DNA from: Photobacterium sp. CCB-ST2H9 | Lineage (GTDB): Bacteria; Pseudomonadota; Gammaproteobacteria; Enterobacterales; Vibrionaceae | Assembly: GCF_023151555.2 (NCBI RefSeq) | Contig: NZ_CP100426.1 | Coordinates: 930,001 to 994,000, forward strand | Reading direction: 5' to 3' | DNA: 64,000 nucleotides | Part shown: in pieces, positions 34,778-43,937 of the stretch | Layout: each line of letters opens with the position of its first letter | How positions within the stretch are numbered: position 1 is the stretch's first letter | Program-made: the position numbers and the translations under genes | Notes under the pieces: model-generated | The model's database searches: none | What the model saw: only the letters and a program-made list of their open reading frames with translations | Told to the model about the DNA's origin: nothing

Positions 34778-35896
34778 ATGAGCCGGGAGTTATACCGGGA
34801 GTTATACATAGGCGTGATGTCCGGCACCAGTATGGATGGTGTGGATACGGCGCTGGTTGCGATTGACGAGCAACACCTTGAATTATTAGCCCATTATGAC
34901 TTTCCGATGCCCGCAGACCTCAAACAGCGGTTGCTGGATGTATGTATCGGCCAGCAAACCAGTCTGATTGAAATCGGTGCGCTGGACCATCTGCTCGGGC
35001 ACCTGTTTGCTGATGCGGTCAATGCCCTGCTGAAGAAATCCGGCTATTCCGCCGGACAGATCCGGGCGATTGGCAACCATGGTCAGACGGTATTCCACCA
35101 GCCTTGCGGCGATGCTCCCTTCACCATGCAGCTGGGAGATGCCAATATTATCGCCACCAAAACCGGGATCGATACCGTGGCCGACTTCCGCCGCAAAGAT
35201 ATGGCGCTCGGCGGACAAGGTGCCCCGCTGGTGCCCGCGTTTCACAAAACCATCTTCCAGTCTTCCGACTCCAGTGTCGTGATTCTGAACATCGGCGGCA
35301 TCGCCAACATTTCCGTGCTCCACCCGGATCAGCCGGTGCTCGGGTTTGATACCGGTCCCGGCAACATGCTGATGGATGCCTGGTGTCAGCAACATACCGG
35401 CCACAAATTTGATCACGACGGCCAGTTCGCCAGTCAGGGCGAGGTCTGCCAGACACTGCTGCATGCCTTGCTTCAAGATCCATATTTTGCCCGTTCAGCC
35501 CCGAAGAGCACCGGCCGGGAACTGTTTAACCTGCCCTGGCTGACCCAACACCTGGCAGGCCAGACACTCAAACCAGAAGATGTGCAGCGCACCCTGTGTG
35601 AATTCACCGCAGTTACCATTGCCCGGGATGTTCTGTCATTTCAGTCCGGCCCGCAGCCGACCCTGCTGGTCTGCGGCGGCGGAGCCCGGAACCCGCTCCT
35701 GATGACACGTTTAGCGGCATTGCTGGGCGACTGGCAGGTTTCCACTACCGGTGAACATGGCATCGACAGTGATTACATGGAGGCCATGGCGTTTGCCTGG
35801 CTGGCTCAGCGACGTATTCACAACCTGCCGAGCAATTTACCCGAAGTGACCGGAGCCAGCCGACTGGCATCTCTGGGAGTGCTGTACTTCGCCTGA
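34778..35896 (+). CDS. anmK: Anhydro-N-acetylmuramic acid kinase
   Basis: About 372 residues from ATG 34778, chosen for GGCAGGAG seven bases upstream. GVMSGTSMDGVDTALV at the N-terminus is the phosphate-1 loop; NHGQTVFHQP, NIGGIANISVL, GFDTGPGNMLMDAW and VCGGGARNPLLM complete the AnmK/ASKHA signature. It phosphorylates and opens anhydro-MurNAc during cell-wall recycling in the cytoplasm. No murQ is adjacent. It is divergent from the ectoine operon. Confidence 0.95.
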   Translation: MSRELYRELYIGVMSGTSMDGVDTALVAIDEQHLELLAHYDFPMPADLKQRLLDVCIGQQTSLIEIGALDHLLGHLFADAVNALLKKSGYSAGQIRAIGNHGQTVFHQPCGDAPFTMQLGDANIIATKTGIDTVADFRRKDMALGGQGAPLVPAFHKTIFQSSDSSVVILNIGGIANISVLHPDQPVLGFDTGPGNMLMDAWCQQHTGHKFDHDGQFASQGEVCQTLLHALLQDPYFARSAPKSTGRELFNLPWLTQHLAGQTLKPEDVQRTLCEFTAVTIARDVLSFQSGPQPTLLVCGGGARNPLLMTRLAALLGDWQVSTTGEHGIDSDYMEAMAFAWLAQRRIHNLPSNLPEVTGASRLASLGVLYFA

Positions 35897-35908
35897 GCAC
35901 AAATGCAA

Positions 35909-35928
35909 CGGCAGCCGAAAGGCTGCCG
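35909..35928. terminator. GNRA-capped hairpin between convergent anmK and MAPEG gene
   Basis: CGGCAGCC at 35909-35916, GAAA loop, GGCTGCCG at 35921-35928. A stable stem but with few T residues after it on either strand. Confidence 0.5.
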
Positions 35929-35940
35929 CTGACATTTCTT

Positions 35941-36324
35941 TCAGCCAAAAATGAGGTACAACAAATTCAGCACCGCCAGCGCGATAATCGGCCAGAGCGT
36001 CAATTGCATCCCCAGTACCCGGCCTTTCAGGCTGTCAGCCAGAATCCCCCGGCCATGGATCACCCGCCCTGAGGTAAACACCAGCCCGGCAAGGACAATC
36101 AGCCAGTTTGCACCGCCGTTTTCTTCCAGCAGAAAAAGTAAGATCAACGCAATTGGAATATAATTCACCGCATTTGACTGCGCCGAACAGGCCAGTTGCA
36201 GATCTTTTGCTTTCCCTTCTCCGTCGCCGTAACCAATTTGATGACGCCGGCGAGCCTTGATGACCTGGATCGACAGCCAGCAGAGCCACAGCGCCAGCAC
36301 CGAAGCAAAAAAACTTGTCGTCAT
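35941..36324 (-). CDS. MAPEG family membrane protein
   Basis: 127 residues with four membrane helices; the loop motif QSNAVNYIPIALILL and GRVIHGRGILAD match the MAPEG family (membrane-associated proteins in eicosanoid and glutathione metabolism). Bacterial members are often glutathione transferases or of unknown role. GGGAG precedes the ATG. A single-gene unit. Confidence 0.85.
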   Translation of the reverse strand: MTTSFFASVLALWLCWLSIQVIKARRRHQIGYGDGEGKAKDLQLACSAQSNAVNYIPIALILLFLLEENGGANWLIVLAGLVFTSGRVIHGRGILADSLKGRVLGMQLTLWPIIALAVLNLLYLIFG

Positions 36325-36487
36325 GAGCAGAACACTCCCTGTGATTTATGATGACTTTCATAAGCTTATACCAGAATGTTGACAATGAACGCTTCCTAAA
36401 CGTGTCAATTCTCAGTTGCGTGACAACCATTTTCTCCGGCCTGAATGATGGTCAAGCTGGACAACACTAAGCTAACACTCAGAGCAT

Positions 36488-36519
36488 GATAAAAAAGCCG
36501 GGCTGTGATGTTGCAGCCC
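36488..36519 (-). terminator. Orphan minus-strand terminator
   Basis: GGGCTG at 36500-36505 and CAGCCC at 36514-36519; on the minus strand the stem is followed by GGCTTTTTTATC. No minus-strand gene ends here, so it may insulate the MAPEG gene from antisense transcripts or end an unseen RNA. Confidence 0.4.
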
Positions 36520-36570
36520 TGCAACTTCATTGACCACGGTATGTGGTGTGACTGATTTTAGGGGCTGAAC

Positions 36571-39117
36571 ATGATGAACAAATCATGGGAGTGCGCATGC
36601 GGGCTGATCGGGATCAGCCTGCTGGCGGGTTGTGGCGGAGAAGCCAAAGCACCTGCCACGCCAGTAAAAACTATTTCTACCTATTCTGTTACCGCCATTG
36701 ACGGCTATCTCGAAAATGCCCAGGCGTGGGTGGATATCGGGGAGAACTTCCGCTTCGAAGGCGGGGATCGCAAAGGCATGACCAATGCTTCAGGTCAGGC
36801 TTCCATTTTCCTCAATGGCCTGGACAAACCTTCCCAGTATGCTTCCTTTGTCCTTGCGATTCCGGGACAAACCGTTGACAGGGATCAACCGGATAGTCCC
36901 GTCGCCACTGGCTTTCTGATGTCTGCTCCGGTGGGTTATACCACGGTCACCCCGCTGACCAGTATCGTTCATCTCTATATGTTTGAAGGACTTGGGGAAT
37001 CAACCGCAATTGCAGCCGTGGCGCAGTCTCTCGGAATTGGCACGGCTCAGGTCATGGGCGATTACATTGCCGGCGGCCTGGCGGATGTCGCCGTAAAAGC
37101 CCGGGCCATCGTCATGCTGGGGATCCTGCCGGAACAGGAACTGACCAGCGGTGCCGATGTGACCGCACCGCTGGCGGAGTTTCGTCGCTTACGCGATGCC
37201 CTGAAACAGTTAGATACCCATCACCATCTGGTCAGAGATGCTCATGGCCGGATTATTTTGGACAGTGACAGTCAGCCTGTGATTGTTGATGATGTCGCGC
37301 TGAGCACCGACACCGATGGCGATGGCGTGATTGATGCGGCAGACCCTTTCCCGGATGACGCCACTGAAAATGCAGACTACGACTATGACGGCATCGGAGA
37401 TAACGCCGACCCCGATGATGACAATGATGGCCTGACCGATGCCGAAGAGGCTGTTCTTAAAACCGATCCGTTCAATGCGGATACCGATGGGGATGGCGTC
37501 AGCGACAAAGATGACCAGTTCCCGACTGACGGCAGTGAAACCGTCGATACGGACGGCGACGGGACCGGTGATAATGCGGATCCGGACAATGATAACGATG
37601 GCGTCAGTGACAGTTACGACGAAGATCCGATGGACGCGGCAAAATCAAACTGTCAGTTTGATGCCATCATCTCCAGCACATTTGATATGGATGCCAGCTC
37701 AGTACATAACGTCATCCTGCAATGCGGGGGTTATCTGCCCCTCGGGATTGCCGACGTGCAGGCGCTAACAACACTGCGTCGCAGCCATGTGACCGGTACA
37801 GGCGGCAGTGAAGCCTTTGAATTTTCAAATGACGGCACTGGCGTTCGCTACCGGAATGGTCTGGCCACCGGAAGCTTCAACTGGCTGATCACCACCAGTA
37901 ATGACCGCAACGGCTTCGCGCCCGGTATGGTGAAGATTTTCCACAGCAACGGTGATGCGGAAGTCTGGGCGCTGCTCAATAAGCACAGCGAAACCAATGC
38001 CTTCGTCGTTTATTCTGAATATGCCAGTCAGGGCAATGGCCTCATCGATACGCAGGCAATCTCGCAGATGCGGAGTCTGGATTACCGGCAGTCAAACGAT
38101 CCTGTTCCGGCTGCCAGTGCGGGCCTGCCCCCCTGCACCACCGATGACTCTTCGTTCTCTGGAGATGCGCCCACCACAGCAGCAACCAAAGAACAATTTA
38201 CTGCAGCGATCGAAACCTGCAAACAAGGTACGACTGGCGGGGATATTACGTTTACTGCCGACCTTCTGGCCAGCCAGTCCTTCCTGTGGGGACAATCTGA
38301 TGACGATCTGTCCACCCGTTACACCTTCCTGACCACCGACGGTGAAAATCAGGGCTTTGGTTACCGTCAGAAAAACGGAGACTATCAGACTTATCAGTGG
38401 GAAGTGGAAAACAATCAACTGGTGATCGTCGGCAGCGATGTTGCAAATTCAACCAGCTGGATTCAAACCTTTGCCGCACTGGGAGAAGACGAGGCTAACC
38501 ATGAAACCAACTGGAAGGTGTTTACTCAGGATACCCTCTGGGTGAAAAACGGCACACCCGGCGGCATTACGGCTGAACAGGGCGCCATCAGTTCGGGTTC
38601 ACTGGTCCGGAGTGCATTACCCGGCGGCATATTGTCACATTGTGATGACTTCAACACCGGCTGGAATGACAGTACACAAAGCCCGACGGACAGTGGTGCA
38701 ACCCGGACAGAGTACGATCAGGCACTGACCAGCTGCGGAACCCCATGGGCTGCAACGCCGTTGCAGTTCACTGCGGCGCTGCTGACCAATACGAAACTCC
38801 TGACGGACAATGGTCACAGCCTTGAGTTCTCCGGCGTACCGGCAGCCAACGGTGACGGATTGCTCTCTGGCACCGGTACCTATGTCACGCCGGGTGCGGA
38901 CCAGCCGGTCAGCAAAGCATTCAGCTGGGTCATTCAGGCCAACGGACAACTGGAGATCAGTTTCACCGGCAGTGACAAAACCATGACCTGGACCTTACAG
39001 GATGCCGATGGCCTTGGCTTTGCGGCGTTGCGATTCATGACCGATCCGGACTGGCAACTGGCGACGGATCATGGCGTGATCCGCAATGTCTCTTTCACCG
39101 TGAATTCGCTGATGTAG
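36571..39117 (+). CDS. Lipoprotein with calcium-binding TSP3 repeats
   Basis: 848 residues. Lipoprotein signal with Cys21 (SLLAGC). Residues 35-240 form a first domain of mixed strands and helices. Residues 246-355 are thrombospondin type 3-like repeats, DTDGDGVxDxxD, rich in Asp for calcium binding. The C-terminal half holds three related modules of about 150 residues, each opening with a Cys pair (361/385, 522/550, 691/722) and containing an F-x-W-x-I/V-x-x strand. It is probably an outer-membrane surface protein with adhesive or structural role; function is unknown. GGGG before the ATG is a weak ribosome site. Confidence 0.8.
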   Translation: MMNKSWECACGLIGISLLAGCGGEAKAPATPVKTISTYSVTAIDGYLENAQAWVDIGENFRFEGGDRKGMTNASGQASIFLNGLDKPSQYASFVLAIPGQTVDRDQPDSPVATGFLMSAPVGYTTVTPLTSIVHLYMFEGLGESTAIAAVAQSLGIGTAQVMGDYIAGGLADVAVKARAIVMLGILPEQELTSGADVTAPLAEFRRLRDALKQLDTHHHLVRDAHGRIILDSDSQPVIVDDVALSTDTDGDGVIDAADPFPDDATENADYDYDGIGDNADPDDDNDGLTDAEEAVLKTDPFNADTDGDGVSDKDDQFPTDGSETVDTDGDGTGDNADPDNDNDGVSDSYDEDPMDAAKSNCQFDAIISSTFDMDASSVHNVILQCGGYLPLGIADVQALTTLRRSHVTGTGGSEAFEFSNDGTGVRYRNGLATGSFNWLITTSNDRNGFAPGMVKIFHSNGDAEVWALLNKHSETNAFVVYSEYASQGNGLIDTQAISQMRSLDYRQSNDPVPAASAGLPPCTTDDSSFSGDAPTTAATKEQFTAAIETCKQGTTGGDITFTADLLASQSFLWGQSDDDLSTRYTFLTTDGENQGFGYRQKNGDYQTYQWEVENNQLVIVGSDVANSTSWIQTFAALGEDEANHETNWKVFTQDTLWVKNGTPGGITAEQGAISSGSLVRSALPGGILSHCDDFNTGWNDSTQSPTDSGATRTEYDQALTSCGTPWAATPLQFTAALLTNTKLLTDNGHSLEFSGVPAANGDGLLSGTGTYVTPGADQPVSKAFSWVIQANGQLEISFTGSDKTMTWTLQDADGLGFAALRFMTDPDWQLATDHGVIRNVSFTVNSLM

Positions 39118-39157
39118 CAGTTGCTGCCGATCTCAAAAGCACGATTGAAATTGATAA

Positions 39158-39190
39158 AACAGGTGGCTAAATTCGCCACCTGTTCGTTTT
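39158..39190 (+). terminator. Terminator of the TSP3 lipoprotein gene
   Basis: Stem AACAGGTGGC at 39158-39167 with GCCACCTGTT at 39175-39184, then CGTTTTTA. Confidence 0.85.
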
Positions 39191-39341
39191 TATGACGAAT
39201 GATTTTCTCTGGAAAGCACTGAGTGTTCGCACATGAATTCGCTTCAAAGCCGTATCAAACCTGGCTTCGCCAGCTTGGTTGAACATTGGCACGTATATTG
39301 ATTATTCAAATCCAATTTTCCTCAAACGAATGTGACGACTG

Positions 39342-40025
39342 ATGAATCAAACAGCCAAAAAAGTAATGCTTCCCGCTTCTCTCACCGGTATCCTGCTTTT
39401 CTCCGGCATCGTCGGTGGTATCCCTTTCAGCTTTGCTGATGAACAAACCCGCACGTTACCCCTCAGCAGTTTCGACTCGCTGACGGTTGAAAAAGGGATG
39501 GAAGTCAGCGTGCACTGCAGTGACCGAAACTATTTTGAAGCCACCGGAGACAGCAAAGTCCTGGATCAAATGAAAGTCAGGGACCGGCAGGGGACGGTTC
39601 AGATCAGCAATGAATCTGAGGGGAAATGGGAAGATATTGAACCCATCACGCTTCATGTCTATACCGCACAGCCACTGCATAAACTCGAAGCCAGATTTGG
39701 TATTCAGGCCGATGTGGATAGTTGTGCCCTTGCGAAAGACAGCTTCACAGCCATCGGCAAAATGGGCAGTAAACTGGCACTCAGCGGTGAAACCGAGACC
39801 CTTTCACTTGAGCTGGCCATGGGTGCCGTACTGACGCAGGCCCCGCAACCATTACAGATCAACAAAGCCACCGTCGAGCTGGGTATGGGCGCCAGCGCCT
39901 GGTTATGCCATGCCAAATCGGTTTCCGGTAATCAGTCAGCCGGGACCCGATTATCTGTTTCTCCCGGCACGCAAACCCACATCAACAGCGGCTACGGCAC
40001 AACCCTCGTATTTGATGCGTGTTAA
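39342..40025 (+). CDS. Exported DUF2807 (head-GIN-like) protein
   Basis: 227 residues. The signal peptide is long (about 32 residues, ending FSFA). The mature part starts FDSLTVEKGMEVSVHCSD, the usual entry of DUF2807, and is a repeated beta structure with EATGDSKVLDQMKV and ELAMGAVLTQAP, ELGMGASAWLCHA. Such proteins may be beta-helices at the cell surface; function is unknown. Ribosome site is weak (GACG). Confidence 0.75.
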   Translation: MNQTAKKVMLPASLTGILLFSGIVGGIPFSFADEQTRTLPLSSFDSLTVEKGMEVSVHCSDRNYFEATGDSKVLDQMKVRDRQGTVQISNESEGKWEDIEPITLHVYTAQPLHKLEARFGIQADVDSCALAKDSFTAIGKMGSKLALSGETETLSLELAMGAVLTQAPQPLQINKATVELGMGASAWLCHAKSVSGNQSAGTRLSVSPGTQTHINSGYGTTLVFDAC

Positions 40026-40188
40026 CAGAAGTCAAAAAGATTCAGGGCAGGCACGTCAGTACCTGCTCATTTCTTCCTGAGAAATCACCTCACACAAAGA
40101 TCATCTTTTTCCTTTCAAAGTTCTCAGTTCAATGCACCCGCTAAGATAAACATCCAACGTCAGTATCCGGGGTACGGGGCCATCAGAT

Positions 40189-40533
40189 ATGCCTGAAATT
40201 TCAATCAACGATGCCAAGCGAGCGATTCTTGCAGCGACAGAGCACTATGAAAAACGGATTGAATCGAGTGTCATGATTTCGCTGGATAACGGCGAGTCGG
40301 TCAATATTCTATTTTCAGGGATTCGAAATCAGACTCATTGGCTATTTGGTTTACCCGATCTCTATTTGCTAAACAAAACCGACATCCCCCTCCTTGCGTG
40401 CTGGTGGCAAAAGCTCCATCCGAATAGCTGCAAGATGGTGGAGAGACAGCAAAAGTACCCGGGCGCCTATGTGATCAACATTCAGTACATGACTGCACAC
40501 CGGGAAATGATCATGCAGGTACCGGTCACATGA
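40189..40533 (+). CDS. Small protein of unknown function
   Basis: 114 residues with no recognised domain. Three clusters of aromatic residues (HWLFGLPDLYLL; LACWWQKLHP; YPGAYVINIQYM) suggest a compact alpha/beta fold. No signal or membrane segment. Stands alone, ending before a hairpin. Confidence 0.55.
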   Translation: MPEISINDAKRAILAATEHYEKRIESSVMISLDNGESVNILFSGIRNQTHWLFGLPDLYLLNKTDIPLLACWWQKLHPNSCKMVERQQKYPGAYVINIQYMTAHREMIMQVPVT

Positions 40534-40562
40534 ATCATGGCTAAACTCGCCATCAAAAAGAT

Positions 40563-40582
40563 GAAGGCCCATACGGGCCTTC
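40563..40582 (-). terminator. Terminator of the GNAT gene
   Basis: Stem GAAGGCCC at 40563-40570 with GGGCCTTC at 40575-40582, 4-base loop. On the minus strand ATCTTTTTGA follows, giving a modest T tail. It may also act for the convergent 114-residue gene. Confidence 0.65.
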
Positions 40583-40605
40583 AAAAATTCTTCTATTGAA
40601 ACCGG

Positions 40606-41457
40606 TCACCCAATCTCAAATGATGTCACGCCAAACAGCCGATTCAGCGGTAATGCTGGCGCATTTTGGGTATACATCCGGGCAGTGCCGAAGGACACTG
40701 TCATTCCATATTTTTCGGCCAGCGCAACGGCTGCTGTATTGACCTCCGGCACATCCAGAAACACAGGCTGAGATGAATCTGCACGGGATTTCAGTGCCAG
40801 AAACAAACGCTCGGCCAGCTGGGCATTATCCGCATACAAAGGACCAATTTTATAGCCGGTTCTGCACTGGCGAATCACACCATAGCCAGCCAGCTGATCA
40901 TTTTCCATGATCCCCAGCGCATGGCTATGCGGCTGATTAATCCAGGTTTTCAAAAAGTCGGTTCGCTGAACGGGAAAGAAAGGCTGGTCATAAGCTTCAA
41001 TCGCATCCAATGGCACATCAGACAGCGGTACAACCGCTGCATCTGGCTGGACATCTCCGCCAGCCACACCTTCATACCGTAGATTGCTGTACGCCAGTTG
41101 AAAACCGGATTTCTGATAATTTGCCTGCTGCTCAACCACGCCATCCAGACCGACATTGCAGCCAGCCAGAGACTTCATCGCTGCATTCCAGAGTTGAATG
41201 CCATACCCCTTCCCGCGATATTCCGGCTTTACAATATAAAATCCGATAAAGCCAAACGTGCTGTCATAGCGGATCGCAGAAATTGTCGCGATTGGTTCTT
41301 CATCAAGCAGGCCAATCAGAAAACCATTAGGATCAGCCTTGGCGTAACAGGCTGCATCATTGAGCCCCGGATTCCACCCTTCCTGAGCAGCCCACTCAAC
41401 CGCGATTTCGACTTCGTCCGTTTTCATCGGCCTGATCGTCAACAACTTGTTTTCCAT
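40606..41457 (-). CDS. GNAT acetyltransferase with second C-terminal domain (YitH-like)
   Basis: About 283 residues from ATG 41457 (AGGAGA upstream). First domain is a standard GNAT: YIVKPEYRGKGYGIQLWNAA is the acetyl-CoA loop. The second domain, with GYGVIRQCRTGYKIGPLYADN and VFLDVPEVNTAAVALAEKYGM, resembles the YitH/HolE-like acetyltransferase C-domain. Substrate unknown. A second GNAT gene lies 100 bases upstream on the same strand, so the two may share a promoter. Confidence 0.85.
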   Translation of the reverse strand: MENKLLTIRPMKTDEVEIAVEWAAQEGWNPGLNDAACYAKADPNGFLIGLLDEEPIATISAIRYDSTFGFIGFYIVKPEYRGKGYGIQLWNAAMKSLAGCNVGLDGVVEQQANYQKSGFQLAYSNLRYEGVAGGDVQPDAAVVPLSDVPLDAIEAYDQPFFPVQRTDFLKTWINQPHSHALGIMENDQLAGYGVIRQCRTGYKIGPLYADNAQLAERLFLALKSRADSSQPVFLDVPEVNTAAVALAEKYGMTVSFGTARMYTQNAPALPLNRLFGVTSFEIG

Positions 41458-41558
41458 CACATATTCTCCTGACGTTTTTATGATTATTCTTTGAGTTGCA
41501 TTTATACGAACAGTAACACAAGCCACAAAAAGCGTCGGCTGGACCAGTCAGCATCGCA

Positions 41559-42038
41559 TCAGTTTTTCAGGGCCATCTGCATGATGTGCTGTGGCCCGGC
41601 TGCGCCCCCCAGATAAAGATCACCGGTATCGGTAAATCCACCTTGCTCATAGCAATATCTGGCAGCCGGATTTTTGCAGTTCACCGTCAGAAACAGCTGC
41701 AGTGCTTCCGGATAAGCTGATTTCAGGAATGACTTCAGGCTGGCAACAGCGGCCTTGCCGTAACCTTTGCCCTGATGATGCTGATCGATGAAAAAGGCAC
41801 GCAGCCCCAGAGCATCCGTCTCTGAAAAATCGTAACACTGACCATAGCGGGTATCGATCAGAAAGAAACCGACGACAGTTTCCCCATCCAGAATCACATG
41901 CGGATGAACGATATTGTCGATGATCACCAGAATCTCATTCATGGTCCCGACAAATTTCACCTGTGTTTCCTCAACCGACAACACCGCAACTTGCTCAAGA
42001 TGAGCCGGTTTCATTGCTTCAATACGAATCAGATTCAT
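41559..42038 (-). CDS. GNAT acetyltransferase
   Basis: About 159 residues from ATG 42038 (AGGGA upstream). IDQHHQGKGYGKAAVASLKSF is the acetyl-CoA binding motif; LTVNCKNPAARYCYEQGGFTDTG is the C-terminal strand-helix. The overall look is close to PaiA/spermidine-type acetyltransferases, but substrate is unproven. It precedes another GNAT gene on the same strand. Confidence 0.85.
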   Translation of the reverse strand: MNLIRIEAMKPAHLEQVAVLSVEETQVKFVGTMNEILVIIDNIVHPHVILDGETVVGFFLIDTRYGQCYDFSETDALGLRAFFIDQHHQGKGYGKAAVASLKSFLKSAYPEALQLFLTVNCKNPAARYCYEQGGFTDTGDLYLGGAAGPQHIMQMALKN

Positions 42039-42294
42039 GATTTCCCTGCGAGCAGCAATATAAAACAATCAGTTAGATGAACAGTTTAAGTGATTCGAGC
42101 CGTAAAAAACGAAGACTGTTTACCCGGAGGTTGAGGCAGGTCTCATTATTCATTGAGGCAGCAGCTATAGTAAACAAAGGTCATATGTCAGTTTGGTGAC
42201 AACCACCAGCAAGTTACAACGTCACTAAATTGAAAGCAATGATCGGCTTTCTGAATGTATTTTCTGTATGAGTTGACTTTGAAAGGAGTAATTT

Positions 42295-42363
42295 ATGGCT
42301 AGACGAGTCTCGAACAAGCGCATCAAAGAAATCCTGAAAAAAGCTACTGAGAAGAAAAAATAA
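42295..42363 (+). CDS. 22-residue highly basic microprotein
   Basis: A complete small gene: AAGGAG at 42284-42288, six bases, ATG, 22 codons (starts MARRVSNKRIKE, ends ATEKKK), TAA, then a strong hairpin. Nine Lys, Arg or more make it very basic; the sequence would form an amphipathic helix. It could bind nucleic acid or be a ribosome-associated or membrane-acting peptide. I do not recognise it. The well-formed ribosome site and terminator are the reasons to call it real. Confidence 0.6.
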   Translation: MARRVSNKRIKEILKKATEKKK

Positions 42364-42391
42364 GTGCGTTTCAATCACCACTTCAGAAAAG

Positions 42392-42416
42392 ACAACCCCG
42401 CCAATTGCGGGGTTGT
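42392..42416. terminator. Bidirectional hairpin after the microprotein gene
   Basis: Stem ACAACCCCGC at 42392-42401 with GCGGGGTTGT at 42407-42416, 5-base loop. On the minus strand it is followed by CTTTTCTG, so it also suits the aldo/keto reductase gene. Confidence 0.7.
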
Positions 42417-42447
42417 TGCATGTTCTGGCTCAAAAAATACGGAACCG

Positions 42448-43356
42448 TTATGGCACTCCGTGTCCTTTGGAGGCCACCCAGACCCGGAACCACTGCTCAC
42501 GGCTCAGCTCAAACGCCAGTGAAGCCACCGCATCTTTCACCCGCTCAATTTTTCCGGAACCGATAATCGGCAAAGGCTTGGACGGTAAACGGCGTACCCA
42601 GGCATAAATGACCTGATCAATGGAATCAGCACCGATTTCCTGACGAATCGCTTCCAGTTCATTGCGAACACGAACGGCCTGCTCAGACTGACCATTGAAG
42701 ATCTCGCCGCCGGCCATACAAGACCAGGCCATCGGTTTCGTGCGTTTCATTTGCAGCTGATCCAGAGTGCCGTCATGGCAGACCTCAAAATTCAGCGGAT
42801 TGATTTCAACCTGATTCGTCACCAGTGGTGCGTCTAACCGTGATTGCAGCAGGTCGAACTGTGCTGGCGAGAAGTTTGACACCCCAAACTGCGCCACTTT
42901 GCCCTGCTGCTTCAGTGCTGCGAAAGCCTCGGCCACTTCATCGGCATCCATCAGCACATCCGGACGGTGGATCAGCAAGACATCGAGCTGCTCGACGCCA
43001 AGGCGTTGCAATGAATGATTGACCGACTCGGTGATGTGCGATTTGCTGGTGTTGTAATGGTTAATCTTCTGCTCAGGATACTGGCTGCCACACAGTTTGA
43101 TATCGCACTTCGAGACAATCTGAATGTGCTCACGCACACTCGGATCCAATGCCAGCGCTTCACCAAACAGCTGCTCACAACTGTACCCTCCGTAGATGTC
43201 GGCATGATCAACGGTCGTGATCCCCAGCTCAATATGCTGCTTCAGGAAGGTCAGTCGCTCCTGAGGGCTCATGCCCCAGTCTGCCAGACGCCAGTAGCCT
43301 TGGACCAGTTCAGAAAACTCAGGCCCCTGAGGCGTCAGTTCGACTTTTGCCACCAT
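42448..43356 (-). CDS. ydhF: Aldo/keto reductase, YdhF type
   Basis: 302 residues, single (beta/alpha)8 barrel. Catalytic tetrad: Asp and Tyr in VDHADIYGGYSCE, Lys in IVSKCDIK, His in LLIHRPDVLMD. NADPH loop LPIIGSGKIERVKDA. It closely follows the E. coli YdhF pattern, an oxidoreductase of unknown physiological substrate. Single-gene unit, divergent from the HTH gene. Confidence 0.92.
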   Translation of the reverse strand: MVAKVELTPQGPEFSELVQGYWRLADWGMSPQERLTFLKQHIELGITTVDHADIYGGYSCEQLFGEALALDPSVREHIQIVSKCDIKLCGSQYPEQKINHYNTSKSHITESVNHSLQRLGVEQLDVLLIHRPDVLMDADEVAEAFAALKQQGKVAQFGVSNFSPAQFDLLQSRLDAPLVTNQVEINPLNFEVCHDGTLDQLQMKRTKPMAWSCMAGGEIFNGQSEQAVRVRNELEAIRQEIGADSIDQVIYAWVRRLPSKPLPIIGSGKIERVKDAVASLAFELSREQWFRVWVASKGHGVP

Positions 43357-43464
43357 AGCAATACTCCTTTATTCATTGCTCGAAATAATTCCTAATCCTA
43401 GGCTGGATTGAGGCAGCGGGCAATGATATAACCCACAAGATTCGAACCAGAGTACGAGTATTCA

Positions 43465-43872
43465 ATGTCATTTTCAGAACGATTAAGAAACCTGATGGGT
43501 AAGGAAAGCATCAGCGGTTTTGCCCGTCGGGTCGAGCTGAGTGAAGGGCTGATCCGTAAGTATTTGAATGGCAGTGAACCCAGCCTGCAGAAGGCCAATC
43601 AAATCGCGATGAAAGCCAATTGTTCACTGGAATGGCTGGCCACCGGCTGTGGTTATCTCTACCGTCAGGCTGAAGTCGTGGACAAAGATGCGCTGGCTGT
43701 TGCCTGGGAGCATGTGACCGGGCAATCATTCAGTGGCAAAACCGCAGACGAACTCACCAAAGTGCTGTCCGGCTACCAGTTTCTCCGCACCCATAAAAAA
43801 TCCGATGGCTACCTGGATGTACAGGCCATGGCCAGCTTTTTGTCTCTGGCACAACAGGAAGAGCCATCGTAA
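43465..43872 (+). CDS. XRE-type helix-turn-helix regulator
   Basis: 135 residues. The N-terminus FSERLRNLMGKESISGFARRVELSEGLIRKYLNGSEPSLQKANQIA is a lambda-Cro/CI-like HTH domain, followed by SLEWLATGCG, as in phage CI-type and host XRE regulators. The C-terminal part has no peptidase or sensor domain visible. It lies between two enzymes and its target is unknown; divergent ydhF is a candidate. The ribosome site is weak. Confidence 0.8.
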   Translation: MSFSERLRNLMGKESISGFARRVELSEGLIRKYLNGSEPSLQKANQIAMKANCSLEWLATGCGYLYRQAEVVDKDALAVAWEHVTGQSFSGKTADELTKVLSGYQFLRTHKKSDGYLDVQAMASFLSLAQQEEPS

Positions 43873-43937
43873 CGACTGAACAACAAATTTCCCTCCCCCC
43901 AGACAGGAGAGAGGGAAAGTGAAAACGCATCCATACG

